NCBI GenBank assembly: GCA_030272585.1
Contig: BSYQ01000008.1
Location: 1,922,001 to 1,986,000 of the forward strand
DNA length: 64,000 bases
Source: Bryopsis sp. KO-2023
Taxonomy: Eukaryota; Chlorophyta; Ulvophyceae; Bryopsidales; Bryopsidaceae
Direction of reading: 5' to 3'
Both the position numbers and the translations under genes were made by a program. The stretch's first letter is position 1, and each line of letters starts with the position of its first letter. Shown here piece by piece: positions 10,098 to 22,366 of this stretch. The notes beneath the pieces are model-generated. The model had not been told where the DNA came from. It was given only the letters and a program-made list of their open reading frames with translations, and made no database searches.

Positions 10098-13000
10098 CTA
10101 GTCCATGGAAGATTTTTGACGTAAATACTCCTGCAGCACTTGCTGCGCATTACCCAAGTGATGTGACGGGAGCCACTGGTCCTCTTCCGATCCGTATCCT
10201 TCCCAGGAAACCAAGTACTCTGTCACATTCTTCTTTTTCCGCCGTTTGGTTCGATGTGTCTTGATCTTTTCAACGATATATTCCTCGACTCCTTCCAACA
10301 CCACTGGATCTGGAGGTGGAGAAATAGCCCTGGCTGGAAACTCTTCTGATCCATCTTCAAATGCTTTCAGCTTGGAAACATGAAAAACATCATGTATTTT
10401 CCAGTGATTAGGAAGTTCCAACCTGTAAGTTACTGATGTCACAATATCAATAATTCTAAAAGGTCCACAAAACTTAGATACCAACTTCCGGCCCATCATT
10501 GGCGGTAAAGGTAAATCAGCTGTCGATAAAAAGACATACTGATTTAATGCAAAACTTGCATCCCTCCGCCCTCGGTTTGCGACAGCCCTCTGTCGCTGTT
10601 GGCTTTTCAAGATCGCCTTCCGAGCCAGCTGTAAACTTTTAGCCCAAACTGTCCACCATTCATCTGAAACTGGACCTGAGTCTAACAAATCCTGAGGAGA
10701 TCTGGGATGTTGCCCATAAACCAAATAAAAAGGTGTAAAACCTGTAGACGAGTGAACGGATGAGTTATAAGCAAACTCAGCCGCCACTAATTTAGTGTCC
10801 CAATCACCTCCTATGGTCGAAATATAAATTCGCAACATGTCTCCGACTACTCGATTTGCCCTTTCAGTCATTCCATCAGTTTCAGGATGATATCCAGAGG
10901 ACATAGCTAAACGAGTCCCCGCTAATTCCCACAGTTTTCGCCAAAACTGGCCTGTAAAACGAGTATCTCGATCGGAAATAATAGCCTCTGGCAACCCATG
11001 ATGTCTGAAAATTGTATCAAAGAAAATTTCAGCTACCCCACTAGCTGTAACTGCAGTAGTGGTGGCTACCAAGTGGATCATTCGACTAAAACGGTCGACC
11101 ATAACCACTAAATAATCATGACCCTTTTGTGTCATAGGTAAAGGTCCCACAAAATCTAAACAAACTTCTTTCCAGCGTTCGTCTGGAACTGGAATTGGCT
11201 GATATAACCCCAATGGTTTTTGAGTGCTAGACTTGTTTTTCTGACAACCAACACAAGTCCTAACATATCGTTCGACATCCTCAGTGCATTTAGGCCAATA
11301 ATATCTCTTTCGAACATTTGCGACAGTCTTGTGTCGCCCAAAATGTCCAGCCTGATCGTGACATTCAGCCAACACTGTTTGTCTAATTTCTTTGTCCTTT
11401 GGAATATACCAAAACCATTTGTCTTTCAGACTATACCACAATTTTGTGCCATCCCACCTATAACGCGGATCTTTTTCACCAGCTTCCCAATTAGCAATGA
11501 CTTCTTTGCAATGTTCATCCTCTTGATATGCAAGTCTAACCTGTTCCTGAAAAACTACGCCTGCTCGGACTTTTGCCACAGCGTTTAATTCCATTTCCGA
11601 CCTTCGACTTAATGCATCTGCAACTGTATTTTCTTTCCCAGGTTTGTATTTAATCTCAAAATCAAATTCCTGTAAAGTTTCCATCCACCTAGCCTGTCTA
11701 CTGGATAATTGAGGCTGCGTCTGAATATATTTCAGCGGAGCGTGGTCCGTGTGAACCACAAATTTCCTCGCCCCCAAATAATGTCGCCAAGTTTTCAAAC
11801 AATAGACTATCGCATACAGTTCTTTTTCGTGCGTCGGATAATTCCTTTCAGCTGAATTCAATTTCCGACTTTCAAACGCGGCTGGTTGTTGCCCCTGACC
11901 TTGATCTTGCGTCAAAACTCCTCCAATAGCAAAATCCGATGCGTCTGTAGTTACTTCAAAACTCAACTCCGGATCTGGAATTATTAACACAGGTGCCTCC
12001 TGCATGCTCTTCTTTAGCGTCTGAAACGCTTTCTCCTGACTTTCAGTCCACTGCCATTTAACTTCCTTCCTTGTTAGTTCATGTAACGGCGTTGCAATCC
12101 CAGAGTATCCCTTAATAAATTTCCGATAATAATTCGCTAAACCCAAAAACGACCTAATATCCCGCACTGTCTGAGGTTGTGCCCACTCCTGAATGGCTAA
12201 AACTTTCTTAGGTACCACGGAGAGTCCCTCTCTTCCGACGATGTGTCCCAAAAATTCGACTTCTGTCATTCCCAAATCACATTTGTCCGGTGAAACGTAA
12301 AGTTTATGTTTTTCGAGTAGCTGAAACACTTGTCTAAGATGTTCCTTATGCTCTTCCCAGTTCCGACTATAAACTAAGATATCATCGAGATAAACTATAA
12401 CAAACTTATCCAGATGTGGTCGAAAAACATCGTTCATCACATTCATAAAAGTTGCTGGTGCATTTGTCAAACCCATTGGCATAACTGTGTATTCGTAAGA
12501 TCCATATCTAGTTCGAAAAGCAGTTTTCGCCCAATCCTTTTTTGCCATCCTGACTTGATAATATCCCGAACACAAATCTATTTTCGAGAAGTACTTTGCG
12601 CCATGAAGCTGATCTATCAGTTCATCTATTCTCGGAATCGGATAAGCATTTTTCACCGTCACCTTATTCAATGCCCGATAATCTACGCACATACGTAGTT
12701 TCCCATTCTTCTTCGGTACAAAAATTACCGGTGCTCCCCAAGGTGATCTACTCGGTCGAATAAACCCTTTTTCCGACATGTCTGCAATCTGAGTTTTCAG
12801 TTCTGCCATTTCCTTGATGCCTAATCGATAAGGTGCTTTACTTTGTGGAACCGTGCCTGGTTCCAGCTGGATCGTGTGCTCGATACCTCTGGAAGGGGGT
12901 ATCTCGCTGGGTAATTCTTCCACAAAAGTATTAGGAAATTTCTGTCTGATTTTTGCTGCAAGTTCAGCTTGTCTGGAAACATTTTGTTCAGAGTCAGTTC

Positions 13001-13661
13001 TGTTCAAACATGTTTCAAACACCATCAGCACATACTGTTCCTCTTCCTCCTTTCCGGGGTTTGCCGGAGGAATCAAATGTTCTTTCAGCCCGTCTGAAAC
13101 CACTACCTCATTCGTTCGAAAATCAACCCGGGGATTATGCTTAGCCAGCCAAGTCTTTCCCAATATAGCATCATACTTAGCAAGAGACATTTCATGAAAA
13201 ATCTCCCTACTAGCAAAATCTCCAAATCTGAGAGTAGCCCTGATCTTTCCTTTAGATTTTAAGGTACTTCCCCCAGCCAGACTAACTTTTTCTTCTTGTT
13301 CTTCTAATTCCAGTTTATTTTTCTCGCAAAATTTTCGAGCCAAAAAGCAATCAGTTGCTCCACAGTCTATTAATATCTCAGCTGCAAAACCTGAGATTTC
13401 CCCTTTCACAGTAATCAGTTGTCTAGTTCGGTTATCAGTTTCAGCCACTGCTAGAAATCCGAACTTAGTCATGTCTAAATCTGTCCCATCAAATGAATGG
13501 ACTTCTAGGTTATCTTGGTTATCAGGTCTAGTCGGTTCCTTGGACGTTTCTTCCCACGAAAAATCCCTCGAACTCCTAGAATTCCTCGAACTCCTAGAAT
13601 TCCTCAAACTCGCAGGCTTCCCCTTAACTTCACACCCTGCGAGTTTACCTAACATACTCAT
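10098..13661 (-). CDS. pol: B1 pol: protease, RT, RNase H, integrase, chromodomain
   Basis: 1,187 aa from the ATG at 13661, which overlaps the gag stop as ATGA. Domains in order are: aspartic protease with DCGA at ~99-102; reverse transcriptase with YLDD at ~423-426; RNase H beginning TTDASDF at ~571; integrase zinc-binding H/H/C/C region (~767-805); and catalytic triad D835, D896, E932 (35 residues between the last two). A C-terminal chromodomain (~1125-1187, ending in YLVSWEGYG and a helix) probably directs integration to particular chromatin. This architecture defines chromoviruses of Ty3/Gypsy. The frame is intact, unlike the copies in B2 and B3. Confidence 0.96.
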   Translation of the reverse strand: MSMLGKLAGCEVKGKPASLRNSRSSRNSRSSRDFSWEETSKEPTRPDNQDNLEVHSFDGTDLDMTKFGFLAVAETDNRTRQLITVKGEISGFAAEILIDCGATDCFLARKFCEKNKLELEEQEEKVSLAGGSTLKSKGKIRATLRFGDFASREIFHEMSLAKYDAILGKTWLAKHNPRVDFRTNEVVVSDGLKEHLIPPANPGKEEEEQYVLMVFETCLNRTDSEQNVSRQAELAAKIRQKFPNTFVEELPSEIPPSRGIEHTIQLEPGTVPQSKAPYRLGIKEMAELKTQIADMSEKGFIRPSRSPWGAPVIFVPKKNGKLRMCVDYRALNKVTVKNAYPIPRIDELIDQLHGAKYFSKIDLCSGYYQVRMAKKDWAKTAFRTRYGSYEYTVMPMGLTNAPATFMNVMNDVFRPHLDKFVIVYLDDILVYSRNWEEHKEHLRQVFQLLEKHKLYVSPDKCDLGMTEVEFLGHIVGREGLSVVPKKVLAIQEWAQPQTVRDIRSFLGLANYYRKFIKGYSGIATPLHELTRKEVKWQWTESQEKAFQTLKKSMQEAPVLIIPDPELSFEVTTDASDFAIGGVLTQDQGQGQQPAAFESRKLNSAERNYPTHEKELYAIVYCLKTWRHYLGARKFVVHTDHAPLKYIQTQPQLSSRQARWMETLQEFDFEIKYKPGKENTVADALSRRSEMELNAVAKVRAGVVFQEQVRLAYQEDEHCKEVIANWEAGEKDPRYRWDGTKLWYSLKDKWFWYIPKDKEIRQTVLAECHDQAGHFGRHKTVANVRKRYYWPKCTEDVERYVRTCVGCQKNKSSTQKPLGLYQPIPVPDERWKEVCLDFVGPLPMTQKGHDYLVVMVDRFSRMIHLVATTTAVTASGVAEIFFDTIFRHHGLPEAIISDRDTRFTGQFWRKLWELAGTRLAMSSGYHPETDGMTERANRVVGDMLRIYISTIGGDWDTKLVAAEFAYNSSVHSSTGFTPFYLVYGQHPRSPQDLLDSGPVSDEWWTVWAKSLQLARKAILKSQQRQRAVANRGRRDASFALNQYVFLSTADLPLPPMMGRKLVSKFCGPFRIIDIVTSVTYRLELPNHWKIHDVFHVSKLKAFEDGSEEFPARAISPPPDPVVLEGVEEYIVEKIKTHRTKRRKKKNVTEYLVSWEGYGSEEDQWLPSHHLGNAQQVLQEYLRQKSSMD

Positions 13662-14653
13662 TTTCGCGAGGGGCAGTCTCGAGCGTAATGCCCTCGACGC
13701 CCACACTTGTAACACTTCACCTCTCCGTCTGCTTTTTCTTTCTTCCAGACTGGCTTATTTCTTTCTCTCTCTTTATCACCTCGCTGTCTCTGCTGTCTCT
13801 GCTGTCGCTTTCTTCCGACATAGTCCAATTCCATGTGATCTGATCTGCGATTTCCGCCGCCGCCGCTGCCGCCGCCGCCGCCGCGATCTCGATTCAAGAT
13901 CGAATTCCCAGATTGAGCTCCTCCCCACCTTTCCGCCACTCGAATAGCTTCATCCAAGGTCTTGGGGTTTTGGAGGTCGGTCTCGATACCAACCCTCCCT
14001 CGCAAACCATCGACGAACCTGTGTATTTTTTCGCCCTCCGATGCGTCGGAAATATACAACATCAGCTGCCTAAAGCGATGCGTGTATTCCCGCACAGACA
14101 TTCCGCCTTGGCGTAAATTCGCCCATTCTGTCCGTGTGCGGCGCAAAAAATGTGGTTCCCCGAACTGGTTTTTCAGCTCCTCACAGAAGTCCTCATACGT
14201 CGGCAAAGGTCGGCCTCCATCAGTCTCCGACTCCTCCACTCTTGTCCTCCACCATGTCGCGGCTGGACCTCTCAGTAGAGATCCTGCCAGGCGGAGTTTC
14301 GAGACTCCATCTTCGACGTGGGTGGCGTCAAAATGCACTCGGAGGCTGAACAACCAATCCTGGATAGGAGGGTCATTCTGCCTGCCTCCCCACAGATCAG
14401 GTCGGGCTGGCTTACTTCTCAGGTCATTACCTCGACCACCACTTCCAGCCGCCGTTCCAGCCTGTGCTGCAGTTGCCGCCCCGATTGCTGTTCCCACCTT
14501 GTCGGTTAGTTGCTCCAAAATGGAGCTTCCCACAGCCTCATTAACCGCCGTGCTCAGCATTCCCGGTACTTCTTCGACCACGCCTTGCACTCGGTTCAAC
14601 CTTCCCATCACCTCCTCATACGCCGCCCTCAACTCAGCCACCTGTTGCTCCAT
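13658..14653 (-). CDS. gag: B1 gag with CCHC zinc knuckle
   Basis: 331 aa. A central retrotransposon gag domain ([10 protein letters not shown] through EAIRVAERW) is followed by a Gly-rich linker and one CCHC knuckle, [14 protein letters not shown], five residues before the C-terminus. It forms the particle and binds the RNA. The stop codon overlaps the pol start (ATGA at 13658-13661), so pol may be made by termination-reinitiation. I see no slippery heptamer in register there. The ATG follows a conserved stem-loop (14674-14714). Confidence 0.95.
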   Translation of the reverse strand: MEQQVAELRAAYEEVMGRLNRVQGVVEEVPGMLSTAVNEAVGSSILEQLTDKVGTAIGAATAAQAGTAAGSGGRGNDLRSKPARPDLWGGRQNDPPIQDWLFSLRVHFDATHVEDGVSKLRLAGSLLRGPAATWWRTRVEESETDGGRPLPTYEDFCEELKNQFGEPHFLRRTRTEWANLRQGGMSVREYTHRFRQLMLYISDASEGEKIHRFVDGLRGRVGIETDLQNPKTLDEAIRVAERWGGAQSGNSILNRDRGGGGGSGGGGNRRSDHMELDYVGRKRQQRQQRQRGDKERERNKPVWKKEKADGEVKCYKCGRRGHYARDCPSRK

Positions 14654-14673
14654 CTCAGCCTCAGAAATCCTCG

Positions 14674-14714
14674 GTTAGGGTATTCCGCGGATAGGTAAAT
14701 TCGGATACCCTAAC
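14674..14714 (-). promoter_or_regulatory. stem-loop upstream of gag in B1
   Basis: Perfect 10-bp inverted repeat (GTTAGGGTAT/ATACCCTAAC), extended by a partly paired inner part, in the ~70-nt gap between ORF-b and gag. It is the same in B2 (23379-23419) and B3 (25347-25387). It could act in packaging, dimerisation or start-site choice. Confidence 0.55.
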
Positions 14715-14725
14715 TTTCTCTTCCT

Positions 14726-15022
14726 TCATGGATGGAAGAACTCAGACAAGGCGAGGTCTGCTCTCTCCTCCTCGTCGAGGCTGTAGAACCTGGGGTTGGT
14801 CGGAAAGTCCGGTTCTCCTGCGGCTGGTGGTGGCTGATTCTCTTTGTCAGCCTGTTCTTCCAGCTCTTTTAAGAAGCAGAGTAGGTCGAGTTCCTCGTAG
14901 TTCAGTTGGACCTCGTTCCTCCTAGCCTCCCTCCGCACTACTGGTAATTCCAGTTCCTCGCCGGGATACTGCCACTCGATTCTGTAGTATAGCTCAAAAA
15001 GAAAATCAAGCCAAGGGTCCAT
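14726..15022 (-). CDS. B1 ORF-b: small acidic protein
   Basis: 98 aa from the ATG at 15022, a few bases after the ORF-a stop. Rich in Glu and Leu, ending near DLALSEFFHP. No known domain recognised. It is conserved with the same length in all three B copies, which is weak support for function because the copies are young. Confidence 0.6.
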   Translation of the reverse strand: MDPWLDFLFELYYRIEWQYPGEELELPVVRREARRNEVQLNYEELDLLCFLKELEEQADKENQPPPAAGEPDFPTNPRFYSLDEEERADLALSEFFHP

Positions 15023-15030
15023 AGGCAAAC

Positions 15031-15345
15031 TTACTGAGGTTCTGCCTGAGTTGGGGTTTCAGGGGTAAGCGGAAGATCAACTGTCGCCTCCGTCTCAGTT
15101 CTCGATTCGCTTGATCCTGTGCTTTCAGTATCACTATTGTCTTCGCCTATGTGCAGAACTTCCAACGGGTTCTCTTCCAGCCAGAGGTCTACAAGCAGTA
15201 ACCTAGGATCTCCTTCTTCGCCAAACCAGTATTCTTCTTCTCTGATTATAGGCATAGAAAACTTCGCTCCGAAACCAGTGAAACGGATTCTTTTTTTCCC
15301 GAGGCTGAATGCTTCCAGCCGCCACTTAACCCGTTCTTCACACAC
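15031..15345 (-). CDS. B1 ORF-a: small acidic protein starting inside the LTR
   Basis: 104 aa if started at the ATG at 15345 inside the 5' LTR (MCEERVKW...), about 100 nt downstream of the TATAAAAG box at 15446-15453, so the ATG should lie in the transcript. An internal ATG at 15255 would give 74 aa. The C-terminal half is Glu/Thr/Ser-rich. The stop codon is embedded in GTAAGT, a consensus 5' splice site. The protein family is not recognised. Confidence 0.55.
   Translation of the reverse strand: MCEERVKWRLEAFSLGKKRIRFTGFGAKFSMPIIREEEYWFGEEGDPRLLLVDLWLEENPLEVLHIGEDNSDTESTGSSESRTETEATVDLPLTPETPTQAEPQ
15265..15277 (-). promoter_or_regulatory. primer-binding site of B1
   Basis: TGGTTTCGGAGCG begins one base after the 5' LTR. 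The same 13 nt abut the 5' LTR of the unrelated element A. It would pair with a tRNA ending CGCTCCGAAACCA; the tRNA species is not identified. Confidence 0.8.
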
Positions 15346-15840
15346 GTTGGGAGACGACCAGAAGTTCTGTAAGAAAGGTCTGAGACACGAGAGTATACAA
15401 CTGAATCTTATTTCAACAAGCTTGTTCTTTACAACGATCCCCAGCCTTTTATACTCTCAGCCCAGAGCTTCTAGAAAACTCCCAGCCCATCTCCTAACCT
15501 TACAAATACTAGCTATCATCTAGCTCTCCTCAAAACGTCTCTATCATTTCTCAGCTCAGCCCTTCTAGCCAGAGCTCCGACTAACCCTTTATAACCCTTG
15601 ATAACCTCTAGACTAAGGACCCAGACTGAAGCTCCTTCCAGTCTGACTCCCAAACTCTCAGCCATCTGAGACCTGACACTGAATATACTGAACCTGGTTC
15701 GAACTCTTTTCACTACGTTTCAGCCTCTCATTGAGCATCACGTAACTACCCCATTCCAGTCAGTCCGCGACTACCTGGAACTCTCAGACTGTAACCTCTG
15801 TTTTCCGCCTAGATCTTCGCCTACTAAGTCAGCCGTTTCA
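15279..15840 (-). repeat. 5' LTR of B1
   Basis: 562 bp, same as 7902-8463 by eye. Promoter box TATAAAAG at 15446-15453 in element sense. Confidence 0.95.
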
Positions 15841-15845
15841 GAAGC
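15841..15845. repeat. target-site duplication of B1, right copy (GAAGC)
   Basis: Matches 7897-7901. Confidence 0.92.
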
Positions 15846-16604
15846 CCAAAATTAATGACGGCCCCTTTCCTGAAAGCACATATAACGACAGAGCAAATGT
15901 TTCGTTCGCCGTAGGCGAGACTCGAACCTCCATCTCCAATTGCCCAAGAATAGGAGCGGATTCGCCGTTACCAAACATCACAGTACGATCACAGGGGCGC
16001 ATGCTGCCCTCCTGATGCAATGATTTGACGAGAGCCAGCTGCACAAAGCTGTGAGTCGCGCCTGTATCCACTAAGGCGGACAGCCGTGTGTCATGTGCCC
16101 AAAGGGGGACATGGAGTGATTTTTTTTGTTTGCCTTGGACATGGTTGCACTTCAAGGGAGGCACAGGATCTGAAAGTCGATAGCTGAGCAATTCCACCTG
16201 TTCGCCTGCATCAGAGGTCGTCGTCGACGATCCCAAAATCGTTTCCACCACTGGAGCGTCCAACATGGATACATCGCGAGAAGAAGACGATGCAATATCC
16301 AAATCAGCGAAAGCCACCTGACGCGAGGGCGCCCCATCATTCAAATTCCCAGGCGAAAGTGTCCTTGCTTCTGATCCACCAGCGATGGGCGCAGTCCACA
16401 AAATCGGGGATGCAGGAGGAACTTCGACAGTTCGAACAACAGGTCGATTTGGAGGAGAGGAAGGAGGCGACAACTGTTGTAGCACACGATCCGGAATCGT
16501 CAATTTAGCAAGATCCACATCCCGAAGCTGCAGCCCCAAAAATCGTGCAGTGGGTAACGTAGGCCCACTGTCCACCACTTCACCCTCGTCCTCGCAAGAC
16601 ACTG
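15846..16604 (-). CDS. element A gag-protease middle part (between B2 and B1)
   Basis: It continues the gag-protease frame of element A, with an uncharacterised linker first and then the aspartic protease catalytic motif ALVDTGATHSF and the first half of the LG signature (SLILGF) at the B1 junction. Bounded by CACTG (B2 target) and GAAGC (B1 target). The MCEERVK-led start of the apparent ORF reaching 16671 belongs to the B2 LTR. Confidence 0.88.
16600..16604. repeat. target-site duplication of B2, left copy (CACTG)
   Basis: Matches 32491-32495 on the far side of B2, nearly 16 kb away. Confidence 0.92.
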
Positions 16605-17166
16605 TGAAACGGATTCTTTTTTTCCCGAGGCTGAATGCTTCCAGCCGCCACTTAACCCGTTCTTCACACACGTTGGGAGACGACCAGAAGTTCTGTAAGA
16701 AAGGTCTGAGACACGAGAGTATACAACTGAATCTTATTTCAACAAGCTTGTTCTTTACAACGATCCCCAGCCTTTTATACTCTCAGCCCAGAGCTTCTAG
16801 AAAACTCCCAGCCCATCTCCTAACCTTACAAATACTAGCTATCATCTAGCTCTCCTCAAAACGTCTCTATCATTTCTCAGCTCAGCCCTTCTAGCCAGAG
16901 CTCCGACTAACCCTTTATAACCCTTGATAACCTCTAGACTAAGGACCCAGACTGAAGCTCCTTCCAGTCTGACTCCCAAACTCTCAGCCATCTGAGACCT
17001 GACACTGAATATACTGAACCTGGTTCGAACTCTTTTCACTACGTTTCAGCCTCTCATTGAGCATCACGTAACTACCCCATTCCAGTCAGTCCGCGACTAC
17101 CTGGAACTCTCAGACTGTAACCTCTGTTTTCCGCCTAGATCTTCGCCTACTAAGTCAGCCGTTTCA
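16605..17166 (-). repeat. 3' LTR of B2
   Basis: 562 bp with TGAAACGG/CCGTTTCA ends, matching the B1 LTRs. Confidence 0.95.
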
Positions 17167-17686
17167 CTCCTCCCCCCTTAGAGAGAGATCGCTGACCCAG
17201 CGATGTTCTGTACACTAAGATCGTATTGCACGTCTCACCAGAACTGCCAAGTTAACTAACTCGCTTATTCTGAGAATACCTCTGATATAGCTGTAAGCAA
17301 TATTCTCCGACGTTTTCCGTAACAACTTCCCGATTGCGACTTGAGCTGAATGTTGGTTTCTGCTTATGGTTACTACTGCCGCTGTGACATCCCATCCCAG
17401 CCCGTTCACACATAAACCCAACCCTGTTCAATAGACTTCACAGCCCATACTGGAAATCACACAGTTTCAGCTTCAGTCAAACTGTAATTTTCACAAGTGT
17501 TTCTACACACCCAGCATGTTAATTGTTTTCCAGAAATTCCCTTTTACCCTCACTTGATCCATTCACTGTTCTTTTCCTTTTCTTCCACAAACAAAATAAA
17601 ATAAAATTCAAACACCCAAATACCAATAGAAAATCATATTTCACTCTTGATCCTATATATTTTTTTTTTTATATATTCAACTCAAC

Positions 17687-18707
17687 TCAGGCTTTTCTGA
17701 GTTTCACATTTCTGGATCCCCCTGAACTTCCAGGAGGTTTCCTTTTCTTTCCTTCGGGTCCACTGTCTCCGCCTGGCTCATTGACGACCCAATCCCCATC
17801 GTAATCCGTTGGTTCTGCCTCGTCTTCGGCTGCCTCGAATTTTCTCAGGGGACCCACGGTCCGCTTGGCCTTCAGATACACTCCCCGAGTATAATCCGAA
17901 CCCAGCTTGAAGCCTAAGGCGCAGAGTTTACAGGTTTCCGAGTGTATCACCATTGGTGGCCCTGTTTCAGCTGGTACCCACATTCTCCGCCAGTCTCGTT
18001 TCTCCTCATCGACTTCCAGACTGATACTCAGCCACACCCGATCCCGACACCCGATATTCGAGCACACCCAGTGCCGTTGGCAGTCTTCTCCGGTCGGCTG
18101 ACAGTTGCTGCTCGGGGTGCGACAAAACACGCAAGTGTGTTTTTCCCCCTCTTCGTGCTTCACTTCTCCGCTTGGTTTTCCCGACATGGCCTCCACCATA
18201 CTCTTCAACAAATCTACCTGGCCCTTGAGCTGCTGGTTCCGCATTTGCTCCTCCCGCAGCTTGTCTTCGACCCCGTCGAGCTTGTGGCGCATTTCCTCAT
18301 CTGCCCCCTCCATCAGCAGCTTTTCCGCCTCTCTTTTCGCCGCATCCGCTGAAGTTTCCGCCATCGCCAATTTTACGCTGAGGTCCTCATTTTCCGCCAA
18401 ATATTTCGCCCTGTCGTCGAGCAACCGGGTGCGTTCAGCCTCCCAGCTATCTCTTTCCGCCTGAAATCCCCCCTCTTCTTCCAACTCGGCAATCTTTTGC
18501 TTGAGTTGTTCTTTTTCCTCCTCCAGCTTTGCCATTTTTTTCCAGGGCCTCCTGCTCATCTCTTTCTTGGATTCTTTCCAATCTGGCCCCTTCCTTCAGG
18601 TACTCCTCCAGCATTTTGTTGATCCTTTCCGACACTCCCTCGATCGCTCCAGCATTCTTTTTAATCTCCTCCAACAGTGCTTTGACTCCTCCACCAAACT
18701 CAACCAT
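17687..18707 (-). pseudogene. B2 ORF3, frameshifted
   Basis: Same coiled-coil/Cys-rich protein as 8984-10003, but the T-run at 18535-18541 is 7 bases here against 6 in B1 and B3. This shifts the frame after ~60 residues. Confidence 0.85.
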
Positions 18708-18801
18708 GTTGTCTGCTTTCTTTTTCTTTTTCGAACTCCAAACTGTCTCTCGCACACACTCGCACTCGCACACACTCAACCCGAACTCAGGAAAACAGGA
18801 G

Positions 18802-21800
18802 CTAGTCCATGGAAGATTTTTGACGTAAATACTCCTGCAGCACTTGCTGCGCATTACCCAAGTGATGTGACGGGAGCCACTGGTCCTCTTCCGATCCGTA
18901 TCCTTCCCAGGAAACCAAGTACTCTGTCACATTCTTCTTTTTCCGCCGTTTGGTTCGATGTGTCTTGATCTTTTCAACGATATATTCCTCGACTCCTTCC
19001 AACACCACTGGATCTGGAGGTGGAGAAATAGCCCTGGCTGGAAACTCTTCTGATCCATCTTCAAATGCTTTCAGCTTGGAAACATGAAAAACATCATGTA
19101 TTTTCCAGTGATTAGGAAGTTCCAACCTGTAAGTTACTGATGTCACAATATCAATAATTCTAAAAGGTCCACAAAACTTAGATACCAACTTCCGGCCCAT
19201 CATTGGCGGTAAAGGTAAATCAGCTGTCGATAAAAAGACATACTGATTTAATGCAAAACTTGCATCCCTCCGCCCTCGGTTTGCGACAGCCCTCTGTCGC
19301 TGTTGGCTTTTCAAGATCGCCTCCCGAGCCAGCTGTAAACTTTTAGCCCAAACTGTCCACCATTCATCTGAAACTGGACCTGAGTCTAACAAATCCTGAG
19401 GAGATCTGGGATGTTGCCCATAAACCAAATAAAAAGGTGTAAAACCTGTAGACGAGTGAACGGATGAGTTATAAGCAAACTCAGCCGCCACTAATTTAGT
19501 GTCCCAATCACCTCCTATGGTCGAAATATAAATTCGCAACATGTCTCCGACTACTCGATTTGCCCTTTCAGTCATTCCATCAGTTTCAGGATGATATCCA
19601 GAGGACATAGCTAAACGAGTCCCCGCTAATTCCCACAGTTTTCGCCAAAACTGGCCTGTAAAACGAGTATCTCGATCGGAAATAATAGCCTCTGGCAACC
19701 CATGATGTCTGAAAATTGTATCAAAGAAAATTTCAGCTACCCCACTAGCTGTAACTGCAGTAGTGGTGGCTACCAAGTGGATCATTCGACTAAAACGGTC
19801 GACCATAACCACTAAATAATCATGACCCTTTTGTGTCATAGGTAAAGGTCCCACAAAATCTAAACAAACTTCTTTCCAGCGTTCGTCTGGAACTGGAATT
19901 GGCTGATATAACCCCAATGGTTTTTGAGTGCTAGACTTGTTTTTCTGACAACCAACACAAGTCCTAACATATCGTTCGACATCCTCAGTGCATTTAGGCC
20001 AATAATATCTCTTTCGAACATTTGCGACAGTCTTGTGTCGCCCAAAATGTCCAGCCTGATCGTGACATTCAGCCAACACTGTTTGTCTAATTTCTTTGTC
20101 CTTTGGAATATACCAAAACCATTTGTCTTTCAGACTATACCACAATTTTGTGCCATCCCACCTATAACGCGGATCTTTTTCACCAGCTTCCCAATTAGCA
20201 ATGACTTCTTTGCAATGTTCATCCTCTTGATATGCAAGTCTAACCTGTTCCTGAAAAACTACGCCTGCTCGGACTTTTGCCACAGCGTTTAATTCCATTT
20301 CCGACCTTCGACTTAATGCATCTGCAACTGTATTTTCTTTCCCAGGTTTGTATTTAATCTCAAAATCAAATTCCTGTAAAGTTTCCATCCACCTAGCCTG
20401 TCTACTGGATAATTTAGGCTGCGTCTGAATATATTTCAGCGGAGCGTGGTCCGTGTGAACCACAAATTTCCTCGCCCCCAAATAATGTCGCCAAGTTTTC
20501 AAACAATAGACTATCGCATACAGTTCTTTTTCGTGCGTCGGATAATTCCTTTCAGCTGAATTCAATTTCCGACTTTCAAACGCGGCTGGTTGTTGCCCCT
20601 GACCTTGATCTTGCGTCAAAACTCCTCCAATAGCAAAATCCGATGCGTCTGTAGTTACTTCAAAACTCAACTCCGGATCTGGAATTATTAACACAGGTGC
20701 CTCCTGCATGCTCTTCTTTAGCGTCTGAAACGCTTTCTCCTGACTTTCAGTCCACTGCCATTTAACTTCCTTCCTTGTTAGTTCATGTAACGGCGTTGCA
20801 ATCCCAGAGTATCCCTTAATAAATTTCCGATAATAATTCGCTAAACCCAAAAACGACCTAATATCCCGCACTGTCTGAGGTTGTGCCCACTCCTGAATGG
20901 CTAAAACTTTCTTAGGTACCACGGAGAGTCCCTCTCTTCCGACGATGTGTCCCAAAAATTCGACTTCTGTCATTCCCAAATCACATTTGTCCGGTGAAAC
21001 GTAAAGTTTATGTTTTTCGAGTAGCTGAAACACTTGTCTAAGATGTTCCTTATGCTCTTCCCAGTTCCGACTATAAACTAAGATATCATCGAGATAAACT
21101 ATAACAAACTTATCCAGATGTGGTCGAAAAACATCGTTCATCACATTCATAAAAGTTGCTGGTGCATTTGTCAAACCCATTGGCATAACTGTGTATTCGT
21201 AAGATCCATATCTAGTTCGAAAAGCAGTTTTCGCCCAATCCTTTTTTTGCCATCCTGACTTGATAATATCCCGAACACAAATCTATTTTCGAGAAGTACT
21301 TTGCGCCATGAAGCTGATCTATCAGTTCATCTATTCTCGGAATCGGATAAGCATTTTTCACCGTCACCTTATTCAATGCCCGATAATCTACGCACATACG
21401 TAGTTTCCCATTCTTCTTCGGTACAAAAATTACCGGTGCTCCCCAAGGTGATCTACTCGGTCGAATAAACCCTTTTTCCGACATGTCTGCAATCTGAGTT
21501 TTCAGTTCTGCCATTTCCTTGATGCCTAATCGATAAGGTGCTTTACTTTGTGGAACCGTGCCTGGTTCCAGCTGGATCGTGTGCTCGATACCTCTGGAAG
21601 GGGGTATCTCGCTGGGTAATTCTTCCACAAAAGTATTAGGAAATTTCTGTCTGATTTTTGCTGCAAGTTCAGCTTGTCTGGAAACATTTTGTTCAGAGTC
21701 AGTTCTGTTCAAACATGTTTCAAACACCATCAGCACATACTGTTCCTCTTCCTCCTTTCCGGGGTTTGCCGGAGGAATCAAATGTTCTTTCAGCCCGTCT

Positions 21801-22366
21801 GAAACCACTACCTCATTCGTTCGAAAATCAACCCGGGGATTATGCTTAGCCAGCCAAGTCTTTCCCAATATAGCATCATACTTAGCAAGAGACATTTCAT
21901 GAAAAATCTCCCTACTAGCAAAATCTCCAAATCTGAGAGTAGCCCTGATCTTTCCTTTAGATTTTAAGGTACTTCCCCCAGCCAGGCTAACTTTTTCTTC
22001 TTGTTCTTCTAATTCCAGTTTATTTTTCTCGCAAAATTTTCGAGCCAAAAAGCAATCAGTTGCTCCACAGTCTATTAATATCTCAGCTGCAAAACCTGAG
22101 ATTTCCCCTTTCACAGTAATCAGTTGTCTAGTTCGGTTATCAGTTTCAGCCACTGCTAGAAATCCGAACTTAGTCATGTCTAAATCTGTCCCATCAAATG
22201 AATGGACTTCTAGGTTATCTTGGTTATCAGGTCTAGTCGGTTCCTTGGACGTTTCTTCCCACGAAAAATCCCTCGAACTCCTAGAATTCCTCGAACTCCT
22301 AGAATTCCTCAAACTCGCAGGCTTCCCCTTAACTTCACACCCTGCGAGTTTACCTAACATACTCAT
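18802..22366 (-). pseudogene. B2 pol, frameshifted in the reverse transcriptase
   Basis: It differs from B1 pol by one extra T at 21242-21248 (7 instead of 6), before the YLDD box. The 5' piece runs 22366 to 21212 and the 3' piece 21186 to 18802. B3 has the same extra base at the same site. The ATGA overlap with gag is kept. Otherwise only a few substitutions from B1 were noticed. Confidence 0.93.

Larger units (their letters stand above)
7902..15840 (-). mobile_element. Ty3/Gypsy chromovirus-type retrotransposon B1 (intact)
   Basis: 7,939 bp on the minus strand, with 562-bp LTRs at 15279-15840 (5') and 7902-8463 (3') that look identical, 8-bp terminal inverted repeats TGAAACGG/CCGTTTCA, and GAAGC duplications. 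In sense order it holds primer-binding site, ORF-a, ORF-b, gag, pol with chromodomain, ORF3, polypurine tract. All five frames are open, so B1 may be autonomous. It interrupts the protease of element A. Confidence 0.95.

Noticed and set aside
13962-14678. 238-codon antisense frame over gag (also in B2 and B3)
   Set aside because: Mirror frame of the well-supported gag; repeats only because gag repeats.
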